Shown: in pieces, positions 34,227 to 43,719 of the stretch
Numbering within the stretch: the stretch's first letter is position 1
How the letters are laid out: each line of letters starts with the position of its first letter
Made by a program: the position numbers and the translations under genes
The notes under the pieces: generated by a model
The model's database searches: none
What the model was told of the DNA's origin: nothing
What the model saw: the letters and a program-made list of their open reading frames with translations, nothing else
Source of the DNA: Bradyrhizobium sp. JYMT SZCCT0428
GTDB taxonomy: Bacteria > Pseudomonadota > Alphaproteobacteria > Rhizobiales > Xanthobacteraceae
Assembly: GCF_018131075.1 (NCBI RefSeq)
Contig: NZ_JAFCLS010000009.1
Span: 62,001-126,000, forward strand
Length of the DNA stretch: 64,000 bases
Direction of reading: 5' to 3'

Positions 34227-35474
34227 ATGTCCTTCAACAGACGTGACTTTTTAAAGACGGCGGCGATCACTTCGGCCGCGATCGCATCGCCTTCTGTGAT
34301 CAGGCAGGCCTTTGCAGCCGACCCGATCAAGGTGGGCGCGCTCTATTCGCAGACCGGCGGCCTGTCGATCGTCGAGAAGCTGCTGGCGAGCGCGGTGCAG
34401 ATGGCCGTATCCGAGATCAATGCGGCAGGCGGCGTCCTCGGCCGAAAGGTCGAAGTCATCGTCGAGGACGGCGCATCCGATCCCAAGACCTTCAACGAAA
34501 AAGCGTCCAAGCTCGTCATTCAGGATCGCGTGGCGACCGTGTTCGGATGCCACACCTCGGCGAGCCGCAAGGCGGTGCTGCCGATCTTCGAACGGCGAAA
34601 CGCCATGCTGTTCTACCAGACCCACTACGAGGGGTTCGAGTGTTCACGCAACGTCGTCTATTCCGGCGCGGTACCGAACCAGCAGCTCGGCAAGTATATT
34701 CCGTGGATCGCCAAGACGCTCGGCAAGAAGAAGTTCTTCATCGTCGGATCGGACTACGTCTATCCGCGCGAGATGGCGAAAGTCAGCAAGAAGCTGATCG
34801 AGGCGGCAGGCGCGCAGTGGACCGGCGACGAATATCTCGAACTCGGTCATTCCGAATGGGCGAGCATGGTCAAGAAGATCAAGGATTCGGGCGCGGACGT
34901 CGTGCTTTCCAACGTGGTCGGCGATTCCATCATCGCGTTCTACCGGGAGTTCAAGAATCAAGGTCTCTCGCAGGCGACGATCCCGATCTGCGCGACCGTC
35001 ACTTCCGAAATCGAGATCGCGGCGATGGGCCCCGAATACGCCGCCGGCAGCTACACCTCGTTCCCCTATTTCATGTCGATCGACACGCCGGCCAACAAGA
35101 AGTTCATCGAGGACTTCAGAAAGTTCACCAAGGATCCGAAAGCGGTGACCTACCACTCGCTGGAAGCGGCCTATTTCCAGGTCTTCCTCTGGAAGCAGGC
35201 GATCGAGAAGTCGGGACAGGTTACCGCGGACGGCATTCGCGATGGCATCCGCGGCCAGACCTACGACGCGCCGGGCGGCAAGGTCAAAATCGACGCAGAC
35301 AATCTGCATTGCTGGCTGACGCCGCGGGTCGGCCAGTGGCAGCCGGACGGCCAAAGCAAGGTCGTCGACGCCTGGCCGGAGCCGATCAAGCCGCTCGCCT
35401 ATTCGGCCTATGGTGAAACGGAAAGCGATCTGTTCTGCACGGCGAAGGGGCTGGAAACCGCCAAGCTGAAATAG
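34227..35474 (+). CDS. Tat-exported amide/urea ABC transporter substrate-binding protein
   Basis: The 415-residue protein has the Tat signal SFNRRDFLKTAAITSAAIAS and then a type-I periplasmic binding fold (KVGALYSQTGGLSIVEK, GCHTSASRKAVLPIFE, FYQTHYEGFECSRN). It resembles both UrtA/FmdD and the cytoplasmic sensor AmiC encoded two genes upstream, so sensor and transporter probably recognise the same class of short amides or urea. It is the first gene of a five-gene uptake operon. SD: AGGGGAACAAG before the ATG. Confidence 0.9.
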   Translation: MSFNRRDFLKTAAITSAAIASPSVIRQAFAADPIKVGALYSQTGGLSIVEKLLASAVQMAVSEINAAGGVLGRKVEVIVEDGASDPKTFNEKASKLVIQDRVATVFGCHTSASRKAVLPIFERRNAMLFYQTHYEGFECSRNVVYSGAVPNQQLGKYIPWIAKTLGKKKFFIVGSDYVYPREMAKVSKKLIEAAGAQWTGDEYLELGHSEWASMVKKIKDSGADVVLSNVVGDSIIAFYREFKNQGLSQATIPICATVTSEIEIAAMGPEYAAGSYTSFPYFMSIDTPANKKFIEDFRKFTKDPKAVTYHSLEAAYFQVFLWKQAIEKSGQVTADGIRDGIRGQTYDAPGGKVKIDADNLHCWLTPRVGQWQPDGQSKVVDAWPEPIKPLAYSAYGETESDLFCTAKGLETAKLK

Positions 35475-35495
35475 CAAACCCGGCCACATCGAAAG

Positions 35496-35543
35496 ACATT
35501 CCAGCCGGGGCGCACCTCCCACCCCAACGCGCCCTGGCTGGAA
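35496..35543 (+). promoter_or_regulatory. Long hairpin between binding protein and permease genes
   Basis: A 15-base-pair stem (ttccagccggggcgc / gcgccctggctggaa) with a 15-base loop lies in the 112-base gap. No T-run follows. In other uptake operons such hairpins protect the upstream mRNA and raise binding-protein output relative to the permeases; that role is inferred here. Confidence 0.55.
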
Positions 35544-35586
35544 GATGTTCGATATGCGATCCGGCTCCTTCGAAAGTAGAGACGAC

Positions 35587-36480
35587 ATGATCGACACGAT
35601 GTTTATCGGCCTCAGCCTGAGCTCGATCCTGCTGCTGGTGGCGCTCGGACTTGCGATCACCTATGGCGCGATGGGGGTCATCAACATGGCCCATGGCGAG
35701 ATGGTGATGCTCGGCGCCTACACCGCCGTGCTGTCGCGCATCTGGCTGGACGCCAACATCGTGATGGCAATTCCGATCGCCTTCGTCGTCACCGCGATCG
35801 TCGGTCTGGTCATCGAGCGCGTCATCGTCCGCCGGCTCTATGGCAGGCTGCTGGATACGTTGCTGGCGACATGGGGCATCGCCATCCTGATCCAGCAGGC
35901 GATCAGGCTTGAACTCGGCCTGTCGTTCTTCGGCATTCACGTCGAGGGTCTGGGGCCCGGCCTTCAGAACGTGCCGGTGCCGGCAGCCCTGCAGGGCACG
36001 TTTCATTTGGCTGGTGTCGAAATCAACACCTATCGCGCCTTCATCATTGTCGTCACCATAGCCCTTGCGGCCGTGACCTGGCTTCTGTTGCAGCGGACCT
36101 CGATTGGCATGCAGGTCCGCGCCATCATCCGGAACCCGAAAATGGCGGCGGCCTGCGGCGTCGACGTCGCACGCGTCAACGCCCTCACCTTCGCCTTTGG
36201 CTCGGGCCTCGCCGGAATAGCCGGCGTCATGATGTCAGGCTTCAAGACGGTATTCCCCGACATGGGCACCCCCATGGTGGTCGACGGCTTCCTGGTCGTT
36301 GTGGTCGGCGGTGTCGGAAGCCTGCTGGGATCGGTGCTGTCAGCCGGACTGCTCGGCGAGATCAACAGCGTGGTGGCCGCGCTCAAGAACGACACCATCG
36401 CCCGTGCCGTCATATTCGGCGTGGTCATTCTCATCATAGTCGTGAAGCCCAAGGGCCTTTTCTCGTTCAGGGGCCGCTAG
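35587..36480 (+). CDS. Branched-chain/urea-type ABC permease (LivH/UrtB-like)
   Basis: The 297-residue inner-membrane permease has LAITYGAMGVINMAHGEMVM near its N-terminus, the hallmark of LivH/UrtB permeases, and FAFGSGLAGIAGVM followed by VVGGVGSLLGSVLSAGLLGE near its end. It should have eight or nine membrane helices. The ATG at 35587 is chosen because the first helix begins there; a start 42 bases upstream is in frame. It forms the channel with the next gene. Confidence 0.88.
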   Translation: MIDTMFIGLSLSSILLLVALGLAITYGAMGVINMAHGEMVMLGAYTAVLSRIWLDANIVMAIPIAFVVTAIVGLVIERVIVRRLYGRLLDTLLATWGIAILIQQAIRLELGLSFFGIHVEGLGPGLQNVPVPAALQGTFHLAGVEINTYRAFIIVVTIALAAVTWLLLQRTSIGMQVRAIIRNPKMAAACGVDVARVNALTFAFGSGLAGIAGVMMSGFKTVFPDMGTPMVVDGFLVVVVGGVGSLLGSVLSAGLLGEINSVVAALKNDTIARAVIFGVVILIIVVKPKGLFSFRGR

Positions 36481-36484
36481 AGTC

Positions 36485-37639
36485 ATGGCATCGAGGCAAA
36501 GATACGATTTCCTGCTCTACGGGATCTTCGTCGCCGCAATTCTGCTGGCGCCGCTGATGCTGGAAGAATTCTGGCTGAACAGGATCGCAAAATACCTGGT
36601 GTTCGGCATGCTCGGCGTCGCCGTCGCGCTGTCCTGGGGTTACGCCGGCATCCTCAACCTGGGTCAGGGACTGTTTTTTGGCGCCGGCGCCTACATGCTG
36701 GCGATGTCGCTGAAGCTTGCCAGTCCGACCAGCCTGCAACAGGGATCCGACAAGCCGGTCCCCGACTTCATGCTCTGGAATGCCGAGCCCGGCGCGCTGA
36801 CGCAACTATGCTGCATCAACAAGGGCTCCTTCATCTGGCTCCCATTTCAAAGCCAATGGTTTGGCGTTGCCATGGGCATCGTGTTGCCGGTGGCGATTGC
36901 CACCATCACCGGAATGATCGTGTTCCGTAACAGGATTTCCGGCGTCTTCGTTTCGATCATCACCCTGGCGCTGGTGTTGCTGGTGCGCCTGCTCGTCATC
37001 GATGCGCAGCCGCTGACCAACGGCTTCAACCGGCTGACCGACCTCGCCTGGCTGACGATCGGGGCGTTTCAGTTCGACCCCTACAGCCGCGCGACGTACT
37101 ATCTGGTGGCCATCGCGCTGTCGCTGGTTCTCGTCGGTGCGCGTCTGCTGGTCAGCACGCGCGCCGGCCTCATCCTGCAGGCGACGCGGGATGACGAGAC
37201 CCGCGCGCGCTATCTCGGGCTGGACGTTCCGAGCTACCAGATTTTCTTTTTCGTGGTGTCGGCGGCGATCTGCGGCTTCGCGGGAATGCTCTACGTGATG
37301 GTGTCGGAATTCGCCTCCCCGACCTTCATGGACCTGTCGTTTTCGATCACGATGGTGGTGTGGGCTGCGGTCGGCGGACGATCCTCGATCCTCGGCGCCT
37401 GCGTCGGCGCCATCCTCATCAACATGATCGAGGCCAAGGTCAGCGAGACCAAGGCTTTGGTGGAAGTCTGGAAAGCCGTGGTCGGGCTGATCTTCGTTCT
37501 CGTGGTGCTGTACCTGCCGCGGGGCCTTGGCGGGTTTGCGCACGATCTTCTCGACCGCTGGCGGGCACGTAACGCGGAGGCCGTCCCCGATGAAGGGCTG
37601 GTGGCGGAACGCCGCGACACCGTTGCAGAGCGCGGGTGA
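36485..37639 (+). CDS. Branched-chain/urea-type ABC permease (LivM/UrtC-like)
   Basis: The 384-residue permease has AVALSWGYAGILNLGQGLFF, typical of UrtC/LivM, and the cytoplasmic coupling segment ATRDDETRARYLGLDVPSYQ. The UrtC-like insertion containing TQLCCINKGSFIWLPFQSQW is present. It starts 4 bases after the preceding gene and its stop overlaps the next start, so translation is coupled. Confidence 0.88.
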   Translation: MASRQRYDFLLYGIFVAAILLAPLMLEEFWLNRIAKYLVFGMLGVAVALSWGYAGILNLGQGLFFGAGAYMLAMSLKLASPTSLQQGSDKPVPDFMLWNAEPGALTQLCCINKGSFIWLPFQSQWFGVAMGIVLPVAIATITGMIVFRNRISGVFVSIITLALVLLVRLLVIDAQPLTNGFNRLTDLAWLTIGAFQFDPYSRATYYLVAIALSLVLVGARLLVSTRAGLILQATRDDETRARYLGLDVPSYQIFFFVVSAAICGFAGMLYVMVSEFASPTFMDLSFSITMVVWAAVGGRSSILGACVGAILINMIEAKVSETKALVEVWKAVVGLIFVLVVLYLPRGLGGFAHDLLDRWRARNAEAVPDEGLVAERRDTVAERG

Positions 37640-38394
37640 GTGCCATGGCAGCCACCGCGCTCACCATCGACGGGCTTGAAGTCAGCTTCGGCAGCGTCAA
37701 AGCCGTCAACAACGTCACCATGACGATTGCCGAGGGAGAATTGCGCGTACTGCTCGGCGCCAACGGCGCCGGCAAGACGACGCTGATGGACCTGATCTCC
37801 GGCCGCACGCACAGCACCCGCGGACACATTCACCTTTACGACACCGAGATCACCAACTGGCAGGAGCACCGGATTGCCCGTGCCGGGATCGGCAGGAAAT
37901 TCCAGATCCCCAGCGTGTTCCGCGAACTCACCGTCCGCCAGAATTTCGAAGTCGCCTCTTGCCGCAATCCCTCGGTGTTCGCGAACCTTGGATTCGGCTT
38001 TTCCAGACAGACCCTCGCAAGGATCGAAGAGGTGCTCGCCATTGTCGATCTCCGGGACAAGGCCGACGTGACGGCCGCCTATCTGAGCCATGGCCAAACC
38101 CAATGGCTCGAGCTCGGCCTGCTGATGCTTCAGGACCCAAAAGTTATCCTGCTCGACGAACCGACGGCGGGCATGACGGCGGCCGAGACCAAAAAGACCG
38201 CAAAGATCATCAACAGCATGCGAGGGAAGCACACCCTCCTCGTCGTCGAACATGACATGGCGTTCGTGCGCGAGATCGCGGAACGCATCACCGTGCTGCA
38301 TCTCGGCGAGGTGCTGGCAGAAGGCGACATTGCATCGATTGAAACGGACCAGGCCGTCAGGCGGGCGTATTTGGGATCGCGGAGTATTTCCTGA
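37636..38394 (+). CDS. ABC transporter ATP-binding protein (LivG/UrtD-like)
   Basis: The 252-residue ATPase has Walker A LGANGAGKTTLM. The usual LSGGQ signature is replaced by LSHGQTQWLELG, as in UrtD proteins, followed by Walker B VILLDEPTAGM and switch His in VVEHDMAFV. The start is GTG at 37636 overlapping the previous stop, or the ATG at 37645. It drives uptake together with the next ATPase. Confidence 0.9.
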   Translation: MSAMAATALTIDGLEVSFGSVKAVNNVTMTIAEGELRVLLGANGAGKTTLMDLISGRTHSTRGHIHLYDTEITNWQEHRIARAGIGRKFQIPSVFRELTVRQNFEVASCRNPSVFANLGFGFSRQTLARIEEVLAIVDLRDKADVTAAYLSHGQTQWLELGLLMLQDPKVILLDEPTAGMTAAETKKTAKIINSMRGKHTLLVVEHDMAFVREIAERITVLHLGEVLAEGDIASIETDQAVRRAYLGSRSIS

Positions 38395-39089
38395 TGCTGA
38401 GCCTGTCGAACCTTCACAGCTTCTACGGACGCAGCCACGTTCTGCATGACGTCACGCTCAGCTTCGACAAGGGGCGGATCACCACCGTGCTCGGCCGCAA
38501 CGGCGTCGGCAAAACGACGCTGCTGAAAACCCTGATGGGCATGACGGACAAGACCGCGGGAAAGATCGAACTGGACGGAACGAACATCACCGATGAGCCG
38601 ACCTTCCGCCGCGCCCGCGCCGGCCTCGCCTATGTGCCGCAGGGCCGGGAAATCATCCCGGACTTCACTATTCGCGAAAATATCCTGCTCGGAACCTTCG
38701 CCAGGACCGACGGCAGGCGCGTCATTCCCGCTCTAGTCGGCGAGCTGTTTCCGTATCTGCTGCAGAACAAGGACCGGTTGGGCGGCGTGCTGTCCGGCGG
38801 ACAGCAGCAGCAACTGGCCATCGCGCGGGCGCTGGCCTCGGAGCCGGATGTGCTGCTGCTTGATGAACCCAATGAAGGAATCCAGCCGTCGATCGTCGAG
38901 GAAATCGAGCAGACGATTGTTCGCCTCAATCGCGAGATCGGCCTCACCATCGTGCTGGTCGAGCAAAATATCGAATTCGTCCGCCGTGCGTCGCACCAGT
39001 TCGCGATGATGGAAAAGGGACGCGTGGTGGCGGAGGGTCCGGTATCGCAGCTCACCGAAGAGCTTGTGCACCTGAGAATGGCGATTTGA
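38394..39089 (+). CDS. ABC transporter ATP-binding protein (LivF/UrtE-like)
   Basis: The 231-residue ATPase has Walker A LGRNGVGKTTLL, signature LSGGQQQQLAIARAL, Walker B LLLDEPNEGIQPSIVEEIE and VLVEQNIEF. NEGIQPSIV is characteristic of UrtE. Its ATG shares a base with the preceding stop (TGATG). It is the last gene of the uptake set; the nitrilase follows after 49 bases. Confidence 0.9.
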   Translation: MLSLSNLHSFYGRSHVLHDVTLSFDKGRITTVLGRNGVGKTTLLKTLMGMTDKTAGKIELDGTNITDEPTFRRARAGLAYVPQGREIIPDFTIRENILLGTFARTDGRRVIPALVGELFPYLLQNKDRLGGVLSGGQQQQLAIARALASEPDVLLLDEPNEGIQPSIVEEIEQTIVRLNREIGLTIVLVEQNIEFVRRASHQFAMMEKGRVVAEGPVSQLTEELVHLRMAI

Positions 39090-39138
39090 ATCCTGGAATT
39101 TTCGGTATCCGCCGTGGCGGCGTGGCAGAGGTAAGGCA

Positions 39139-40870
39139 ATGGCATCAGAGCGTTTCAAGGCGGCGTCCATCCAGTTCGAGCCGACGATGTTTGAAAAGGA
39201 GCGCAACATCCAGCGCTTGCTGGAGATGACGAGCGAAGCCGCGGCGGCGGGCGCGCGCCTGATCGTCACCCCCGAAATGGGAACCACCGGCTATTGCTGG
39301 TATGACCGGGCGGAAGTGAAACCTTTCGTGGAAACCATTCCCGGTCCGACCACTGACGTATTTCATTCGCTCGCAAAACAATTCGGCTGCTACATCGTGG
39401 TCGGCATGCCCGAGGTCGACGCCTCCACGGACCTCTACTACAACACGGCGGTCCTGATCGGTCCGTCAGGCGTTGTCGGCAAGCACCGCAAGTCGAATTT
39501 CCGAACCTAAATGGGCCGCGTCGGGAGACATCGCCCATATCGTGTTCGAGACCGAGATCGGACGCATTGCCCTGCTGGTTTGCATGGACCTGCATTTCTT
39601 CGAGACCGCGCGGCTGGAAGCGCTGGCTGGTGCGGATGTGATCTGCCACATCAGCAACTGGTTGCAGGAACGGGCGCCGGCGCCGTACTGGATCAACCGC
39701 GCGTTCGAAAACGGCTGCTATGTCATCGAGAGCAACCGCTGGGGCCTCGAGCGCACGGTGCAGTTCAGCGGCGGAAGCTGCATCATCGAACCGGACGGCA
39801 ATGTTCAGGCGGTGCTGGATAGCGGCGACGGTATCGTGCACGGCGAGATTGATCTCACCAGGGCGCGTCGGCGGGAGGTGTTGTCGGAGCCGATCTTCGA
39901 GGACCGTCGTCCCGAGCTTTATGCCAACCTGATGACGAACAGCTTCACCTGGAATCCGCGCGACTTCTTCAAGCTCTATGGCTACCAGCCGCTGCCTCCC
40001 GGGCAACTATCGCGCGCCGCCGTCGTGCAATTTACGCCAACCGACGACGTCGAGCAGAATCTCGCGCGCATCGAGGCGTTGGCCAGGGAGGCCGTCAGCG
40101 AGGAAAAGCCTGACCTCGTCGTATTCCCCGAATTGTCGATGACCGGGATCGGCGCGCCCGGTGACCGCGCGCTTGAGATCAAGGATCAGGCGGTCTCGCG
40201 TCTTGTCCGCCTGGCGGCACGGTTGCGGGTACACATTATCGCCGGTTTCGCGGAGCGGACCGCTGAAGGATTATTTAACACCGCCGTTCTGGCCGGTCCC
40301 GAAGGTCTGGTCGGCAGCTACCGGAAGATTCACCTAAACGCGCGCGACAAGACCTGGGCCATCGCCGGTTCGGACTGGAAAGTGTTCGACCTACCGATCG
40401 GAAGGGTCGGCCTGCTGATCGGGCACGACGCCCTCTTCCCCGAGGCGGTGCGCTCGCTCTCGCTGCTCGGCTGCGACCTCGTCGCTTGCCCGGCCGCCAT
40501 TGCCGGCCAATTTACCGGAGCGCACGAGGGGACCAGCATACGCCACAACTACCCGATCCCGACCGGAGCCGATCCCCACCATTGGCACGCCTTTCGCGTG
40601 CGCGGCGGCGAAAGCAACGTCTATTTTGCATTTGCGAACGTCTACGATCCTGATCGCGGTTATCTGGGAAAAAGCGCGGTATTCGGCCCGGATGCTTTTG
40701 CATTTCCGCGCCAGGAGTCTGCCATCCTCGACGATGAGGGATTTGCAGCGGCGAGCGTCGATACGACGAACCTCGATACGCCCTACCCGACGAACATCGT
40801 TCGCCGAAAGGATCTTGTGATGATGCGCCTGCCGCACCATTACCCCGCTTTGGTGAAATGGCATCAATAG
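39139..40870 (+). pseudogene. Tandem-domain nitrilase/amidase, frameshifted
   Basis: Two carbon-nitrogen hydrolase domains lie in one protein of about 575 residues. Domain 1 has Glu in IVTPEMGTTGY, Lys in GVVGKHRK and Cys in IALLVCMDLHFFE. Domain 2 has Glu in VVFPELSMTG and Lys in GSYRKIHL, but LLIGHDALFPE where Cys is expected. The frame breaks at 39495-39497: after GKHRKS the protein should continue into ISEPKWAASGD, which is read one base later. A loss of about 8 bases (usually encoding HPY) would explain it. Read literally, the first frame stops at 39510. It probably cleaves the imported amide. Confidence 0.82.
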
Positions 40871-41035
40871 AGCGGCGGAAATCGCCCGCTGCCGAAACGA
40901 AAGGGTTCGCTTTTGCCCGGATTCGTTTATTGATCGTCCGCGACGGTACCGCCGTTCACTGGACGTGACGCGCGGCCAATCCTGCAGATCGAATTCGACC
41001 CTGGCATTGCGTGCCATGCGGGTCGCGCGGAAACA

Positions 41036-42658
41036 ATGATGAAGCGGCTTGAAGGTGATTTCGACTATATCGTCGTCGGCGCAGGCACGGCCGGGTGCAT
41101 CATGGCCAACCGGCTTTCGGCCGATCCCAGCAATCGCGTGCTGATCCTGGAGGCCGGCGGCAACGACAACTGGATCTGGTTTCACATCCCGGTCGGTTAC
41201 CTCTTCGCGATTGGCAATCCCCGCTCCGACTGGATGTTCAAGACCGAGCCGGAGCCCGGCCTCAACGGCCGCGCGCTGGCCTATCCCCGCGGCAAGGTGA
41301 TCGGCGGCTCGTCGGCGATCAACGCCATGATCTCGATGCGGGGCCAGGCCGCCGATTACGATCACTGGCGCCAGCTCGGCCTCACCGGCTGGGGCTATGA
41401 CGACGTGCTGCCGCACTTCCTGGCGCTCGAAGATCATTTCCTCGGCAAGAGCGAACATCATGGCGCGGGCGGCGGCTGGCGCATCGAAGCGCCCCGGCTG
41501 TCCTGGGCAGTGCTGGATGCCGTCGGCGACGCCGCCGCGCAGATGGGCATCCGCCGCATCGCCGATTTCAACACCGGCGACAATGAAGGCATCAGCTATT
41601 TCCACGTCAACCAGAAGCGCGGCCGCCGCTGGTCCTCCGCGCGGGGCTTCCTCAAGCCGGTGCTGAACCGCCAGAATCTGCGGCTGGAAAAGAACGTGCT
41701 TGTCGACCGGCTGATTGTCGACAACGGCCGCGCCGTCGGCGTACGTTTCATGCAGGGCAACGAGATCGTCGAGGCCCGCACCAAGGGCGAAGTCATTCTC
41801 TGCGCAGGCTCGATCGGATCGACGCAGGTGCTGCACCGTTCCGGCATTGGTCCGGCCGACTGGCTGTCGCCGCTTGGCATCGATGTCACGCTCGATCGCC
41901 AGGGCGTGGGCCGCAACCTTCAGGACCATCTGCAGCAGCGCGCGATCTACAAGGTCGAGGGCGTCCGCACCCTGAACGAGACCTATTACAATCTGTTCCG
42001 GCGCGGCCTGATGGGGCTCGACTACGCGTTCCGCCGCCGCGGCCCGCTGACCATGGCGCCGTCGCAGCTCGGCATCTTCACGCGCTCCGATCCGCATCGC
42101 GAGCGCGCCAACATCCAGTTCCACGTGCAGCCGCTGTCGCTCGACAAATTCGGCGATCCCCTGCACCGTTTCCCCGCCATCACGGTCAGCGCCTGCAATC
42201 TGCGGCCGACGTCGCGCGGCACCGTGCGCATCCGAGCCGCAGAGGCCGACAAGGCGCCCGCGATCGCACCGAACTATCTGTCGACCGATGAAGACCGTCA
42301 GGTCGCCGCCGACGCCATCCGCACCACGCGGCGGCTGATGAAGCAACAGGCGCTGGCGCGATTTCGCCCCGAAGAATATCTGCCCGGTCCCAGCGTCGGC
42401 GACGACGATGCAGCGCTGGCGAAAGCCGCCGGCGATATCGGCACCACGATCTTCCATCCCGTCGGCACCGCGAAGATGGGATCAGCTTCCGATGCCAGTT
42501 CCGTCGTCGACGAGCGCCTGCGCTTTCACGGCATCGCCGCCTTGCGCGTCGCTGACGCCTCTGTCATGCCGACGATCACGTCGGGCAACACGAATACGCC
42601 GACGGCGATGATCGCCGAGAAAGGCGCGACCATGATTTTGGAGGATGCCCGCGCTTGA
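41036..42658 (+). CDS. GMC-family FAD oxidoreductase (choline dehydrogenase-like)
   Basis: The 540-residue flavoenzyme has the ADP-binding motif DYIVVGAGTAGCIMANRL at residues 10-27. The GMC signatures YPRGKVIGGSSAINAMISMR and GSIGSTQVLHRSGIGP follow. The catalytic C-terminus has HPVGTAKMG and SGNTNTPTAMIAEKGA. It oxidises an alcohol to an aldehyde; the substrate is unknown. The ATG is the only good start before the Rossmann fold, though its ribosome-binding site is weak. The next gene overlaps its stop. Confidence 0.92.
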   Translation: MMKRLEGDFDYIVVGAGTAGCIMANRLSADPSNRVLILEAGGNDNWIWFHIPVGYLFAIGNPRSDWMFKTEPEPGLNGRALAYPRGKVIGGSSAINAMISMRGQAADYDHWRQLGLTGWGYDDVLPHFLALEDHFLGKSEHHGAGGGWRIEAPRLSWAVLDAVGDAAAQMGIRRIADFNTGDNEGISYFHVNQKRGRRWSSARGFLKPVLNRQNLRLEKNVLVDRLIVDNGRAVGVRFMQGNEIVEARTKGEVILCAGSIGSTQVLHRSGIGPADWLSPLGIDVTLDRQGVGRNLQDHLQQRAIYKVEGVRTLNETYYNLFRRGLMGLDYAFRRRGPLTMAPSQLGIFTRSDPHRERANIQFHVQPLSLDKFGDPLHRFPAITVSACNLRPTSRGTVRIRAAEADKAPAIAPNYLSTDEDRQVAADAIRTTRRLMKQQALARFRPEEYLPGPSVGDDDAALAKAAGDIGTTIFHPVGTAKMGSASDASSVVDERLRFHGIAALRVADASVMPTITSGNTNTPTAMIAEKGATMILEDARA

Positions 42659-43557
42659 CGAGTTCGCAGCGGATTTCGGTCGGCGATACCAACACACGCA
42701 TCGCGCTGGCGCGATGGGGTGCGGAGGATCGAGGTAAGGCGCCTGTCCTGTTGCTGCACGGCACCGGTTTCGTCGCCGAGGTCTGGGACGACGTCGCCCG
42801 CGAACTCGCGCAGGACTACGCGGTCTACGCACTCGACCGCCGTGGCCATGGCGACAGCCACAAGCCTGCGGCCAACCGCTATCACTTCCAGGATTTTGCC
42901 GAGGATGTGTGCCGGGTGGTCGAGGCCCTCGATCTTACGAACATCTACGGCATCGGACACAGCGCCGGCGCGACTGATCTGTTGTTGGCGGCGAAACTGA
43001 TGCCTGCGCGCTTTGCACGGCTGTTCGTGATGGAGCCGACGGTGATGGATCCGCGCGCGGCTCGACCGGATGGCTTGAGCGATTTCGGCAAAAGCGCCGT
43101 GCAGGGCGCGCGGCGTCGACAGGCCGAATTCGAAAGTGCGGACGCCGCATTCGCGCGCTACCGTGCCGCGCCGGCTTTTGCAAAATGGACGGAAAATTCG
43201 CTGCGGGCTTACATCCGGCACGGCTTCGCGCAGCAAGACGATGGCCGGGTGCGGCTGCGCTGCACGCCTGAAATTGAATCGGCGGTGCTGCTTCCGATCA
43301 TGGAGGCGATGGAGCAGGTTTACGAGGGCGACGCGCGCGGCAATCCGTTCGCGTGGCTGTCCGAGATCGAATGCCCCGTGCGCGTGGCCACCACGGAAAA
43401 ATCCTGGTCGATCTACAAAGAGATGGCGTCTTGCGCGGTAGCCCTGCTTCCGGCCGCGAGCCAATGGACCTTCGACGGCGCCGGCCACAGCGTGGCCCAG
43501 GATGCGCCTGAACTCGTGCTCGGGGCGTTGAAGGCGTTCGAAGCACAGGTCGGATAA
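42655..43557 (+). CDS. Alpha/beta-fold hydrolase
   Basis: The 300-residue protein has LLLHGTGFVAEVWDD (oxyanion region), YALDRRGHGDS and the nucleophile elbow GIGHSAGAT with Ser in G-x-S-x-G. The acid is likely in the VATTEKSWS region and His in DGAGHSVAQDAPE. The apparent start is TTG at 42655, overlapping the upstream stop (ttga) with GGAGG 11-15 bases before it; no ATG exists near the N-terminus. It may act on the product of the GMC enzyme. Confidence 0.85.
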   Translation: MTSSQRISVGDTNTRIALARWGAEDRGKAPVLLLHGTGFVAEVWDDVARELAQDYAVYALDRRGHGDSHKPAANRYHFQDFAEDVCRVVEALDLTNIYGIGHSAGATDLLLAAKLMPARFARLFVMEPTVMDPRAARPDGLSDFGKSAVQGARRRQAEFESADAAFARYRAAPAFAKWTENSLRAYIRHGFAQQDDGRVRLRCTPEIESAVLLPIMEAMEQVYEGDARGNPFAWLSEIECPVRVATTEKSWSIYKEMASCAVALLPAASQWTFDGAGHSVAQDAPELVLGALKAFEAQVG

Positions 43558-43683
43558 CGGGCCATCACAATCCAGCGCTTGCGATGATGTCGCGAAACGG
43601 TTGCCGCCGTTGCGCGAACCCTGTCGCGCGTGCGCAAGCCTGTTTGACTCGTCCGCAGAATGAATATAGGTTCATGTTTCCTG

Positions 43684-43702
43684 AGTATTAATTCACGATA
43701 CT
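43684..43702. promoter_or_regulatory. Possible TetR operator
   Basis: The inverted repeat agtat-taattcacg-atact lies 18 bases before the TetR start, where autorepression would occur. The arms are only 5 bases, so the call is tentative. Confidence 0.3.
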
Positions 43703-43719
43703 GGAATCCTGGATTCACA

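Noticed and set aside
40391..42457. Open frame of 688 codons on the minus strand opposite the GMC oxidoreductase and nitrilase
   Set aside because: It spans two real plus-strand genes and their gap, and shows no recognisable domain.
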